A stretch of 64,000 bases of DNA from Cryptomeria japonica (lineage: Eukaryota > Streptophyta > Pinopsida > Cupressales > Cupressaceae): positions 24,659,272-24,723,271 of the forward strand of contig NC_081405.1 of the NCBI RefSeq assembly GCF_030272615.1, given 5' to 3'. The position numbers were made by a program, and so were the translations under genes. The notes under the pieces were generated by a model. The model was given only the letters and a program-made list of their open reading frames with translations. It was not told the origin of the DNA and did not search any database. This document shows positions 36,766-47,800 of the stretch, piece after piece. Each line of letters begins with the position of its first letter. The first letter of the stretch is position 1.

Positions 36766-37606
36766 CCAAAGGCCTAGTAGAAGAAGGAAATGAGATCTTT
36801 TGAAGAGCTTACTCTAGCATACCTTGATAAACTAGAGCAGTTTGAAGCAAATCCCAAAGTGAGATCTTAGCACGAGTAACACGAAGTTGCTCAATGAGAC
36901 TATAATCACTAGATTGCTTATCTGAAGGCTTAGGTACTTGAGGAAGATCTAGTTGAGAAGGTGGTAAAGAAGTATTAGAGTGATCATCATTTTTCTTATT
37001 TCTATGAATATTATAAGTATGAGATACCATTCTATAAGAAGGAGCCTTATACTTTTTTTATCTCATTAAAATATCTATTGAGTCATTTTCAAAAGGAACA
37101 CCATGAATAGATCTTACCTTCTTTGGAGAAGGACTAGATGCAGTCACATGAATGATTGGTCTCTTAGGTCTTTTAGGGGAAGTAGAGACATAAATGACAT
37201 TCATAGACTCATTATTATATGTAGAAGATTTAGATGAATGAATTTTCTCAACATCGACCTTTGGAAAATCAGATATGAGTCGAGAATCATGATTCACTAA
37301 TGCATCATCTCTGGAAGAGAGTGCAGTAAAATGAAGAGATGGTAGAGTAATATTAAGAAAGGTGTTAATGATTTCATCCTCTTGTAACAAAATATCCTTT
37401 GAAATAGAAGATATATTACAAGAGGGATCAAAGGCATAGAGTGACATAGGTAGAGCTAAGTCACCATTACAAGCATCAAAAGGAACATCATTGGCACTTT
37501 GAATAAAGCTAGAAACTAAGTTAATAAAAGAAGATAGCATATGAATTTTGAAATTAATAAACTTAAACTTAAGAAATAAAGCATAAACAAGTTGTTTCAA
37601 GGCCAA
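36766..37606 (-). pseudogene. Gag-end fragment of outer element
   Basis: Minus-strand frames at 37058-37606 and 36809-37030, in one decayed coding region. They include SPKRPKRPIIHVTASSPSPK and then SLIEQLRVTRAKISLWDLLQ followed by TALVYQGMLE and, past a stop, ALQKISFPSSTRPLD. The SLIEQL..TPA(K/Q)IS(I/L)..LL block is typical of the segment just before the protease in plant Ty3-type polyproteins. It lies correctly downstream of the minus-strand primer site but is cut at about 36765 by the inverted block. Confidence 0.7.
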
Positions 37607-37770
37607 TGAATCATTAATAAATTGATGGTATGGAATGGGGTTTGGGCCAGCATCTCAAAAATTTTTTTTGGAAGAATGGGAATGATTTAGAATTGTCCCT
37701 TTTTTAACGAGAGGAATGCTAGATGCTTGAAGAAATGATAAAGAATGATTTGAAAATAATATAGAAGTGT

Positions 37771-37790
37771 TCACATTGGGTTCACCAAAA
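37771..37790 (-). other. Primer binding site of outer element
   Basis: On the minus strand TTTTGGTGAACCCAATGTGA directly follows the LTR end CTCTACA. It matches the type used by the inner element. Confidence 0.75.
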
Positions 37791-39004
37791 TGTAGAGGAG
37801 GGGATTTATCACCTCCAAGATGATGAATCTCAGAGGACAAATCGATCCATCGCTACTTCACTCAAACTGGCATTAAGGATGAGCCAGAGGATAAAAAATG
37901 AAAAGCTAAGATAATAGACTATGGAAGAGACTACCGAATGACTCTATTGAGTCTCTGTCCTCGAGATGAGTGTGCGAAGCTGGGACACCAGCACGGAATG
38001 CCATCGTCCAGTATTGATAGAACACAGAAACTATATGGGGGTAACATATACAATTATAATATTAAATAAACATGGAAAGACAACAAGATAAACTAATAAC
38101 ATAGAATGAGAAATACTAGAGTGACTTGAGAAGAGGGAAAAGAAGGAAGCTCACAACCGGTCCACAATTGAAGCCTCTCGCTAAATGATCTCCTTCCTAT
38201 GATTATAAACCTACACATAAGAAAGAAGGAAAATGTTGGGGGTTGTGTTTTGGAGTCTGCCTCAGTCAGACCCTCATTTTTGGTGTTTACACCTCCACGG
38301 ACAACCTAGATAGATAGATAGATCAAAAGATAAATAGCTAGAATGATAAAATGATTAAAAAAATAGGGGATGTGATAAATCCCAAGATGCTCGAAGATGA
38401 GATAGATAGAATGATAGAATGTTATTACCAAAGAGGCTTGAGGAAGCCAAGAGAAGTCACAAAAGCTTATTGTGAGAGCTTGAGAGTGTTGTAGCAAAAT
38501 AAAGATTGTTGTAGCAAGAGAGAGAACAAGCAAAAGCTATGAGAACCAAAGAGAATGCATAGAGGAACCAAAGAGCTTGAAAGGGGAGAAAATATTGATT
38601 TAAAAAGACAGAAGAAGAGGGAAAAGAAGAGGTCGGCGAGCTATCTAGAAGATTTCAAGCTGTTTCCACCGACCAAGATAGGTGACAAGTGTCGAAATGC
38701 ACAAAACCTATATTTGAACATTAAGATGTCACAAGATGAGTATTTTTTGCGCAGACGTTCACGTGGAACACTAGTGTCCATACAAATCATGCTTAGAAAC
38801 AATAAGTGACAAGAGAAACATGCGGCTAACAGGAAACAAAAGAAGAAGGATAGCTGCTAAAGGGGTGTCTTGAGCATCTTGAGAGGGAAAAGGATAATGC
38901 AAGGGATGAAATGAGCCTACTGAGGTGCTAGGGGAATGGACACCAAAGTGATTACAAAAGATGTAGGTCAAACTACAATGGAGTATGCAACTTTCGACAC
39001 TACA
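37791..39004 (-). repeat. 5' LTR of outer element
   Basis: Starts TGTAG and ends CTACA (plus-strand view) and pairs with 23208-24426. Its right flank carries target duplication TAAGT at 39005-39009. Confidence 0.9.
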
Positions 39005-39009
39005 TAAGT

Positions 39010-39839
39010 ATATAGCCATTTGAGGGTGACATGCATAAAATGATCCACACATAAACATGTAGCTCATGTAGTCTGAATCACATTTCATGTAGATATGTTC
39101 ATCTAGTAATATTTAGTTAATATTCCCATAATCTCTTTATGGTATTCAGAAAGTTTAATTTTGATCATAATGTTTAGTTTTTTTAGTAAACCTCCATGAT
39201 ATGGAAATATCCATTAGGCCTCAAGGGCATAGTAGTATAAAATGGTTCCGCTTCACTTTTTATATGCATTTGATAAGTGAATGATGAACAATAATCTATG
39301 CGAACTAACAAATTACATAAGCTACTAGAATATTGACTATACAGGGAGCTTATGAAGAGATTCCCCGCATCCCTTGCCTCTATTGTCAAGTAGGGTGAAA
39401 GGGATGATGCAATCCATTTATTATTATAGCTACCATTCATGGATTTATTAACAAAACATCACAATTAGGTTTACCAAAAACCTCCCAAGTTTGAACACCA
39501 ACATATAAGAATATAGTCAAAGTGCATATGTTATTTTGGAGGTTTGATGTTTAACAATAAAAGAAAAATAAAAAGCATGAATTAGTAATACATAATGCAA
39601 TAAAATCAACTCCAAGCTTTAATTTATCACCTATTTTCTAGTCTATAATTGTTTCACTTCATTAACACAAAATTTTGTATTTGGTTGTCCCTACTTAGTA
39701 GTTATAAATTTATTATTATGGCTTGGTGTTATTGTGAGAATAGCATATTATGTGTCATCCTAACATGTTGTTGGGATTTCTCAAGTGAATCTAGAGGCAT
39801 CGAAGGCGATGAGCGACATGAAATTTCAAATTTGGAGGT
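39010..39839. other. Intergenic, no gene seen
   Basis: AT-rich flank between the outer element and the LINE piece. No feature recognised. Confidence 0.5.
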
Positions 39840-40560
39840 TTGAATGGAGGCGAAGATGTTGGTGTGAATATGGAGGCATTGAAGGAAGGATCAGGGAATG
39901 ATGAAGGACAAAAGGCATCGGAAGTGGAGGCAAAAGGTTACAAGTCTGACAAGGCAGAAGCAGTTCATGTGGATCTTGATGAAATCCCACAAAATAGTGC
40001 TTCCCAAGGGGGTGTATCATAAAATATGGACTCGGATCATAGGGGCCCATCTACACATGGTGGTTTAGAAACAGACAGTAACCCAAGAACAAAGTTTCTA
40101 TATGGGAATGAAAGGAGGAAGCCCACTTGCAAGGATGACTCAGGGTTAAACCATAAAATGTGGGTTTCTCTTTTCAGGGTAAAGCCAGTGGGTAAATATT
40201 CTCTTACCCCAATTAAAAATATTTGAGATCCTAAGAATGGTAAGTTTTCCATTTATGTTCCTGATTCAGTGATTGATCATAATATATCATTGATAGTTTT
40301 TCCATTAGTAGGAAAATTTATGGGTCCTAGACCCAATATCAAGATTGTGAGGGATTTTGTTCAAAGAAAATGGCTTATAAAGGGTCGAGTTCAAGTGTCT
40401 GCCCTTCCTAAAGGCTTCATTTCCTTCGGATTTTCTTGTGAAGATGATATATCTACAGTATTGTGTGGGGGTCCTGTTGGTTGACAAATTTTGTTCCTTT
40501 TCAAAATATAACCATATGACTCAATGCCCACATAAAGAACAAACCATCAATCAACAGTAA
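39840..40560 (+). pseudogene. LINE ORF1 fragment with DUF4283-type domain
   Basis: One frame from 39840 to 40484 with stops at 40020-40022 and 40224-40226. After a Glu/Lys-rich start come KMWVSLFRVKPVGKYSLTPI, GKFSIYVPDSVIDHNIS, VGKFMGPRPNIKIVRDFVQR and KWLIKGRVQVSALPKGFISF ending ISTVLCGGP. This is the pattern of the DUF4283 domain at the N-terminus of plant LINE ORF1. In another frame FCSFSKYNHMTQCPHKE resembles a decayed Cys-Cys-His-Cys knuckle, implying an internal deletion. No endonuclease or reverse transcriptase follows. No credible start codon is assigned. Confidence 0.75.
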
Positions 40561-40563
40561 AAT

Positions 40564-40625
40564 AAGTTGCAAGTGTTTTTGCAACTTTCCTCTGAATTTT
40601 GGAGGTACAGCTCCCTCTTATGATA
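40564..40625 (-). repeat. Structured repeat segment, copy 1 (pairs with 51790-51850)
   Basis: A perfect 9-bp stem (AAGTTGCAA at 40564-40572 with TTGCAACTT at 40579-40587) is followed by CCTCTG and, 15 bases later, CAGCTCCCTCTTATGAT. The same order with a different stem sequence is seen at 51790-51850. Sequence from here to about 41280 has similar architecture to 51850-52560 (TATA-like text on the minus strand), so it may be a diverged minus-strand LTR with leader. Confidence 0.6.
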
Positions 40626-41291
40626 TGATTTTGAGATTTTTGGGGGTGTTCTTTTAACCAAAAAGCAGGAAAGGCAAACTTAATAAAAATAAAAGAGGAA
40701 TAACATAAAATTAAACGTTCATGGTCTTCATAACAAATTATAAAGATCGATCACCATATGTCTCAGAAAGAAATCACTCATCAATATCTATACAAAGATT
40801 TATACTAAGAATGATCATTACATATATATATATATATATAGATCTTTAACAACAATCTACAAAAAATTTGATCTGAATTCCCCGCAATGTATAGAATGAC
40901 TTTTAATCACAACATAAAATCTGAAATACAAAAGACTCATTCAACATATCAAAGGAATCATTCAGATAAACATGATGATAGCATCAAACAAAATTGAAAC
41001 TCTAATTGAAATAGCACCAATTCTTTTTCAAATAGAATTTTCTTTCTTCCTAAAAATGCAGAATTACTGTTAACTTGCAAATGCCAAAAATGTCCCCTTT
41101 TACAAAACTAAGAACCCTAAATTATGGTTCCCTTCTACTTTAAATAGTTTTTACTTAACTAATCAAAATAATGGCTTCTTGGAGATGATCGTTTCAAGGA
41201 AGTTTAGACTTAAAACATACATAAACGGTCCACCAGGACCAATAGTTCAAGAGCCCAGAAATGAAAAAAGACAACTAACTAAAACAAGAAA
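40626..41291 (-). other. LTR-like non-coding sequence, not delimited
   Basis: AT-rich, with an 18-20 bp AT microsatellite near 40824-40843 and, on the minus strand, CTATTTAAAGTAGAAGGG, which could be a promoter TATA. Weak similarity to 51850-52560. Ends were not found. Confidence 0.4.
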
Positions 41292-44200
41292 CTAAGTAGC
41301 AACGCCCTCATCCGCACCTTCATTTTCTAACTCTTAGACATCATCATTTGTCTCCTGACTTGTTAATGTTGTGTCTATTGCACTACCCTGTGGGTTCACT
41401 TTCTTTCTGTAAGTTCTGTAATTGGACAAAACAGGAGATATGTCCTCTATTGTAGGTTTGTTGTGGCTTCGACCCTGACCTTCCACTTGGCAATTTTATA
41501 ATTTTCTTTAGCAACCTTACTAGTGACATCATAAAGATCATCTCGGGTTGAAATCAACACTAATATTACATCTTTGAGTTATTCCAGTGACTTAGGGCCT
41601 ACATTAGTTACATAGAGACTATCCTCTAGTTTTTGACGAAAAGTTCTTTTCGCTATCTCTTTCTCTAACAACCCCTTTCCATCACTACTAAGTATGCTGA
41701 CGTCGATGGTATCTTAGAAACTTTTAAAGTCCCTCCAGAGATTTTTATTTTGAACTACTAAAGCAATAAGATGTGACTCCTCAAGTTCACCAACAACATG
41801 GTGTTTCCATTCCAACATCTTTGTCCAAGTAGTGATGTTTTCCATACTAGAATCTCTGATAATATAATCTAAAGTTAAAATAATCCGTGTCAGCTTGCTA
41901 ACTTCCCACATTTCTAAGAGAGGTGGACAACCTATGAGTCTCTTTCCTTTTTTCTGCAATTCGAGTCGATGGGCATCTACCATCTGATTCAAAGTGTCAT
42001 AACTTATTAGACCATGCTCAATGAATGATGATCCTTTAGCAATTAATTGGCTAGCCCAGTTGTCAACTGCCTTGGTGATGATCTGTGAGAGTTTAACAAC
42101 TTCCAACTTATCAAAGTTGATAAGTTATATGATAGACAACCCTGAGAATGAACTAGTAGCTAGACTTTCAATCGAATAGGTAGATTTACTGAAAGAAGTA
42201 AGCACATCTACATACTATGCCAACTCTTGATTTTTCTTCTCTACAGCTTTCGTTCTCCTCAAGAGAACGGTAACAAAATGTTTTGCATGATATATATCTC
42301 CCTGCACTGTTGCATGTCCCATGTCAATTCTTACATTGAATTCTCCTTCTATAATCTCTTGTACATTTTTTTCAACATTAGGGTCGGCAATTTCTAAAAC
42401 ATGACGATCTGTTTGGGGATCTACAATCATTCTAGTCATACATCTTTCCTTTTTAAGTTTTGGTTGTTACTACTTATCAATTTGCGTTTATGTTCAAAGT
42501 TATTCTATATACTCTAGTCAGTTATCTCTACCGAGATATTCAGTCGGTATGCACAGTCCAGTCGGTTATAGAAGAAAGTAGTCTCAGAGCATAGTATACA
42601 CCGAGCTATCTACTGAGTATCATTTCATGCCTACCAAGCAGCAAAGATGACACACCGAGTTGATATACACCGAGTGAAATGTGTTACCAGATTCATTGAA
42701 TCTGGACATACATATGAAAACATGTTACAAGATCTAGGAACATCTAACCATTATCACATTGGAAATTGCACTTAAAGATTGAATTTTGAGGTCATCTAAC
42801 CAATGAAGTATTTTGCATGGTTATTCATTTGATAAAACATGTTTGTAAGATCAAAGCAATGAATGGATCACCGACATAAGAGATCTATTTATACAACATG
42901 GATTAAGATCAGAAATATACATGTAGCATGACAAAAAGGAAGATATAGAAATATATGAAGCAAGACATGTGAAAGCACTAAGTGTTATGACTGTTACAGA
43001 GACACAGAGGTCACCGAGAAGGATTTTAGAGAACAGTCAAAGAACAGAGTAAACAGAAGGGTTTACTGAGTTACTATATGGGTTATCGAGGTATGCTATA
43101 AGCAAGGTAATCTTATTCTGAGCACATAGAATCTGCTATAACATTTTGGATGTAAAGTTGCAAATATTTGTAATGATTTTATTGTAATATTTTGAAGTTG
43201 TAAGAGAAACCTTTAACAAGGTAAAAGACTCTAATCAAGTCTATAAATTGTAAAGCCTCTAACCAGGTGCAGCATTTAGTTTAAGTGTTGTAAAATCCTT
43301 TAACAAGGTAGATCTAACAGATCTTGATACTCCTAACAGGGTAAGCTATCAGAAATAGCTAAACATGTAGCTCTAACCAAGCAACCTTTATTATTGCAGT
43401 AGTGAAGTTAAGGGTGTCATCCCCACCATAGTTTTTCTCTCTAACCAAGAGTTTCTGCGTAACCAAAATATATGTGTTATGGAGTGAATCATGTATGATT
43501 GTTATCTATTTGTTTTAGCTTTATATTATGCTACTACACTATTCGGTTTATGCATAACAGTAAAGTTATTGGTGAAGAAATGTTTTGAAGTGCTGATTCA
43601 CCCCTCCCCTCTTAGTACATTAGCTTTCCATATTGGGCCTAACATTGGTGTCTCCCCTAACAAACATGTTACTATGTCAATTCTGATTTTAGTGGCAAGC
43701 GAGTATTGCTTTTTATGTTTCTCGATTGCTTTCTTAAGCCATGGGGTTGATGAGGTACTCATCAAAATTTTCATAGACAATGTATTGGCAGTGTTGTCAG
43801 GTGTCATAAAGAAACTTTAGGGAGAGGAGTTTGGGCGACTTCATCATCAGTCAAGGAAACTAATGGATTTTGTTCTCCCAATTGGTGCAAAAATTGAGTG
43901 TCTTCCTCACTAGAATTGATCTGTAGAGATGTTCTTTTCTTCCTAGGAGGCGTTTCAGCACCTTCTTTGCAAACAAATTTTAGTTTCTATTTTTCTCCAG
44001 TGGGTCATTATCCCCACCAGACTATGAGTCTATTCGAGATGCACCAGTTTCCATTGTTGTTCTTCCCACTACCCTCAAAGAGGGTTGAGAGGTAGTTGCG
44101 ACTTCCTTGGGTGTTCTTTTCTATGAAGAAGAAGAACTAGAGAAGCTTTTGATTGTACAGTTAAGCCAAGCCAGTGATCTATCCAAAACTTGGGAAGTTT

Positions 44201-44560
44201 TATCCTTGATACTTACTTCCTCTTCATTTCTAGGCCATTGAATGGTAAGTAGGATGGTATTCTGATATGAAGCATCAATCAAATCTGAATTGCCATCTAT
44301 TATATCTCCAAGAACAGCAATAGAAATATTGAAATTTAATATTTGACTCAGAGTGAGTCGCATAAAACTTCTTCTAAAAACCTAATTTTCATCGACACAC
44401 TCTTCCCAGAAATCTTCCAGTTTGGGGACATGAGCATAGTGGGCAACTCCATAGAAGTTCTTTTTGACATACCCCTTACTGTCAAAGTGAGTTCTCATGG
44501 ATAGAGAATGAAGATCGAAATCAGATAAAATCTTATGGGAGAACTGTTACCTATTTTTCG
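41292..44560 (-). pseudogene. Repeat-associated protein of unknown function, copy 2, C-terminal part, split by a solo LTR
   Basis: Minus-strand frame entering at about 44560 with SHKILSDFDLHSLSMRTHFD, then YAHVPKLEDFWEECVDEN, an Ile/Leu-rich block, a Ser run, a basic segment (AIEKHKKQYSLATKIRIDI), the solo LTR, then KLKKERCMTRMIVDPQTDRH, a block with AVDNWASQLIAKGSSFIEHG and LEMWEVSKLTRIILTLDYII, and an acidic end ENEGADEGVAT with stop at 41292. Decay includes stops near 44380, 43820, 41712, 41580 and 41330 and frame changes. Removing LTR 42465-43644 and one TTGGT copy restores the reading frame exactly. Its upstream end falls where the copy at 49730-51012 stops, so the two may be one gene separated by later insertion. 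No enzyme motif seen; family not named. Confidence 0.65.
42465..43644 (+). mobile_element. Solo LTR with 5-bp target duplication
   Basis: Starts TGTTACTAC at 42465 and ends GGGCCTAACA at 43644 (1180 bp), flanked by identical TTGGT at 42460-42464 and 43645-43649. It carries the CTCTAACCAGGT and TTTAACAAGGTA phrases and the TTCACCCCTCCCCTCTTAG module of the LTRs at 1-1139 and 3908-5050, but its 5' half is diverged, so it is a related subfamily. No internal region. Confidence 0.9.
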
Positions 44561-44880
44561 CTCCTAGCTGAAAAATAGGTTAAGAAATGCTAGCATGAAC
44601 AAAAGAAGGCTAGTGTATACTAATTCTCTATTTTTTGTGTTTCCAACTGTACTAAGGAATGATTTAAAAATGATATTTTTAAGTACTTCTAGTCTGTAAC
44701 AACAAAAGAGAGAAGCATCTCATTCAAAAGGAGAAGTATTTTATTCATATTCAAACATGCGTCCCACACAAAGAGCCGTGAGACTAGCTACGTGCATCCA
44801 GTGCAGAAAGGAAATATACATATATGTATGCACAAGTACAAAGGAAAAAATGAGGAAAGGCATGTCGAGAATGGAACCAG
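44561..44880. other. Non-coding, with a short inverted repeat
   Basis: ACCTATTTTT and AAAAATAGGT (about 44550-44581) form a 10-bp stem with a 12-base loop at the edge of copy 2. The rest is AT-rich with no feature recognised. Confidence 0.5.
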
Positions 44881-47800
44881 TCATTGCCTGAATGACTGGA
44901 ATAGTCGAGGTAGGCTCGATGTCGCCTTTGTCTTGCTACTCCACCCTGGTCCGTTGATGCTTTCCTTCTGATATCTGCAAAAAAGTTGAAACAAGCAATG
45001 CGTTAGAACATTTTGTTCTAAGCAATAGCTGGCTGCATTTCTAACATATGTACTAATGCACGCATATATATATATGATCCCTACATGCATCAGATGCATA
45101 TAACTCAAATCACAAAGGAATCTCGAAAGGCAAATATCCGATCAAAGGAAAATCACCATACATATGCATTTTTTGCTAACAGGTTTGTTTCATGTGCAGG
45201 AAAAGGAAAAAGGATAGCTTGTTGGTCATGAAGTTCACAAAGATGAGTGGAGATGAATGCGGCTCCCACAAGGGTTGAGCCCAGCTCATGTGAAGCGATG
45301 GCAAGGTTTCATTCAATCAAATCATATCAAAGCTGGTGATAAAAGGAAGAAGAGTAACAAAAACGCAAGTATGCAATCACATTATCAGCCAATAAGCAGG
45401 ATGAGACTTCGTTTTTTTTTTTAGAAACGTGAATAAGATGTGCAAGTATCTACAAATGATCAACAAGAGGACATTTTATGCATCAAGCCTAAAATATTTT
45501 TTATGATAAACTAGAAAAGGCGTGATTGATCAAACATTTCAACAAATTCAAGACAGCTGCGTCCTTGGAAATAATATTCAGATTTTAAGAGAATAATGTT
45601 AAAATGGCAGCTACAGTTTTCATAAAATATCTATTTTTAATGCACAACATTAAGTGGCAGATGACAAAGGGAAGGTTTTTAATGTTGTTTTTCACCATTT
45701 TCAGTCCAAACAGTCATTCAGAGATGCACACAGCAGTGAAGTTATCAAAGGAGTACACAGTGGTCATGATCAGACAAGCCTTGTTGACCCACTTTGTTTT
45801 GTTCCAGATGGAGAGCTAGATGCAGGAACAGAAACTAATATCAACCTTAATCATCAATTGTTTTATCATTTCTTGGGTACGGAGCAATCTGAAGATATTT
45901 TATGTTGGAAAGATCCAGAAAATCCTGAGTGGTTAGTTGGGGCCGATGTATCTGAGGATGGAAAGTATATTCTTTTATATATTACAGAGGGTTGTGATCC
46001 TGTGAATAGGATCTATTATTGTGATCTTGATACCCTTCCTCAAGGTATTGAGAGTTTCAAAGGCAAGAAGGAGATGCTTCCATTCCAGAAGCTCATTGAT
46101 AATTTTGAAGCAGAATATGCCCTTGTTGCAAATGATGATACTGAGTTCACATTCCGGACAAATAAAAATGCTCCAAGGTATAAATTGGTTCGAGTGGACT
46201 TGAGGTACCCAGAATCTTGGAGTGATGTTGTTCCAGAATCAGACAAGGATGTACTTGAATCAGCTGGAACAAGCGATCCCTATGTGGTCATGCAAATTGG
46301 TGATTGTGTTGTGAAGAGCAAAACTGTATGGGCAACAAAAGAGCCACATTGGAATGAGAGTTTCAGAATAAATGTGAAAGATCCATCCACAAAATATTTG
46401 CAGATTGTAGTTTGGGATGCAAATCTTGTAACCCCACACAAACGCATGGGAAATGTAGGCATCAAGTTGGAACCACTGTGTGATGGAAACAAGCACGAGA
46501 TTCAGGTGGAACTGGAAGGAATAGGCGGTGGAGGTCTGATCTATTTAAAGATCAACTATAAAGATTTTGAAGAAATAAATGCAGAAAAGAGTGGATGGAA
46601 AATACCTCTTCTTTCAGATATTCAATTGGCTAAAGGCTTAGAATCTGCTTTGAAAACAGTTTTTGGAACTGAAAATGTTAAAGTTCGTGATTTTGTACTA
46701 TCTTCTTTTGGAAAAATAGAACCACTTCTTGACATTGGTAAATTTGAAAAGAGTCAAAATTTAGAGGGGAACTTGCAGAACACGCAGTCTTTTGAAAGCA
46801 TGCCAACTGAATCATTCCTTAATGGCAAGACTGAGATACATAATGAATATGGAATAGAAACAGGCGACACTTTCTTGCAATCAGTTGGAGATGCAGGGTT
46901 TTCAGATCAAAATGAATCTTCTAAAGGAAAAAGTAGTCCTGGTAATAAAGGAACAATGAAACTGACTGATAGCAGTATAAGCTCAGAGTTTGATTTTTGG
47001 AAAAATTTGTCAGATAATATCAATCAAGCAGTTGAAAGAGCTGGGATAAACAAAGTTGGTTTTCCTTCTATTGAGAATGTTAGGTGGAGTGGAAATGAAA
47101 TTATTAAGAATTTAGGTTTGCAATCACAAACCCAAGCAGATGAATGATATGTGGAAAGTGGGCTTGCTACCCCAAAACTAACAATAGATGATAATAATCC
47201 TATTACACTGCCTGAAGTTCATGAGTCGCAATTTAAACTCGTAGATGTAAGAAGACATCTCATGATATTTTAGGACAGATGGAGAGTATTCTTGGTTCTT
47301 TGATGATGCTTACTACATCTTTAACATGCCATAAAGGGAATGGCAAAAAGGCAGAGGGTAAATAGAGGACATCTTTAGGGGTGGAAACATTTCCAGAATC
47401 ACCTAGTTCAAGCAAGATTGCACTGCATTCAACTGCAGCATCTTTAACAAATGGGAAGAGCCTAAAGGACAAGGGCATTATTATTTTTCTAGAGAATAAA
47501 ACCAGATTCAGAATTGTCACACATCACCAGATCTCAGAGGATGATGTCCGATATGTTATTTCATGTTTTCAGGAAATTCTCTTATGCTCAGAAACAAGCA
47601 GCAATATTGCATGAGGGAGCCAGAATTAGCCTATTAGAACATGTCACACCATACAAGAAAACCTGTGGGAAGAAATTGAAAAAGTATGGAGCTACACTTT
47701 CACAACTATGTGATTGTTTTGTAACAAGGAAATATAAAACCCATACTCATTGAAATCTTTCTGTTTTAGTGTTATAGGTTCTTGGGGAAAAATAAATAAA

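Larger units (their letters stand above)
23208..39004 (-). mobile_element. Outer Ty3-type LTR retrotransposon, nested and rearranged
   Basis: Direct LTRs lie at 23208-24426 and 37791-39004, flanked by identical TAAGT at 23203-23207 and 39005-39009. The right LTR ends in CTACA, mirroring the TGTAG start; in the left LTR that end is mutated to CTGCT. The primer site (37771-37790) and polypurine tract (24427-24441) show the element reads on the minus strand. LTR divergence, counted by eye over the first 300 bp, is around 14 percent, clearly older than the inner element. The internal region is interrupted by element 24489-33827 and contains a block in reversed orientation (about 33833-36765). No reverse transcriptase or integrase is visible. 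Confidence 0.88.

Noticed and set aside
44547-44581. Hairpin near the junction considered as a Helitron 3' end
   Set aside because: No CTRR terminus follows the hairpin in either orientation and no TC start was found at the other side.
47514-47753. 79-codon frame with YKKTCGKKLKKYGATLSQL considered as a fourth captured gene piece
   Set aside because: I cannot match it to a family, its first part is out of frame with the threonine aldolase text, and it may be 3' untranslated sequence.
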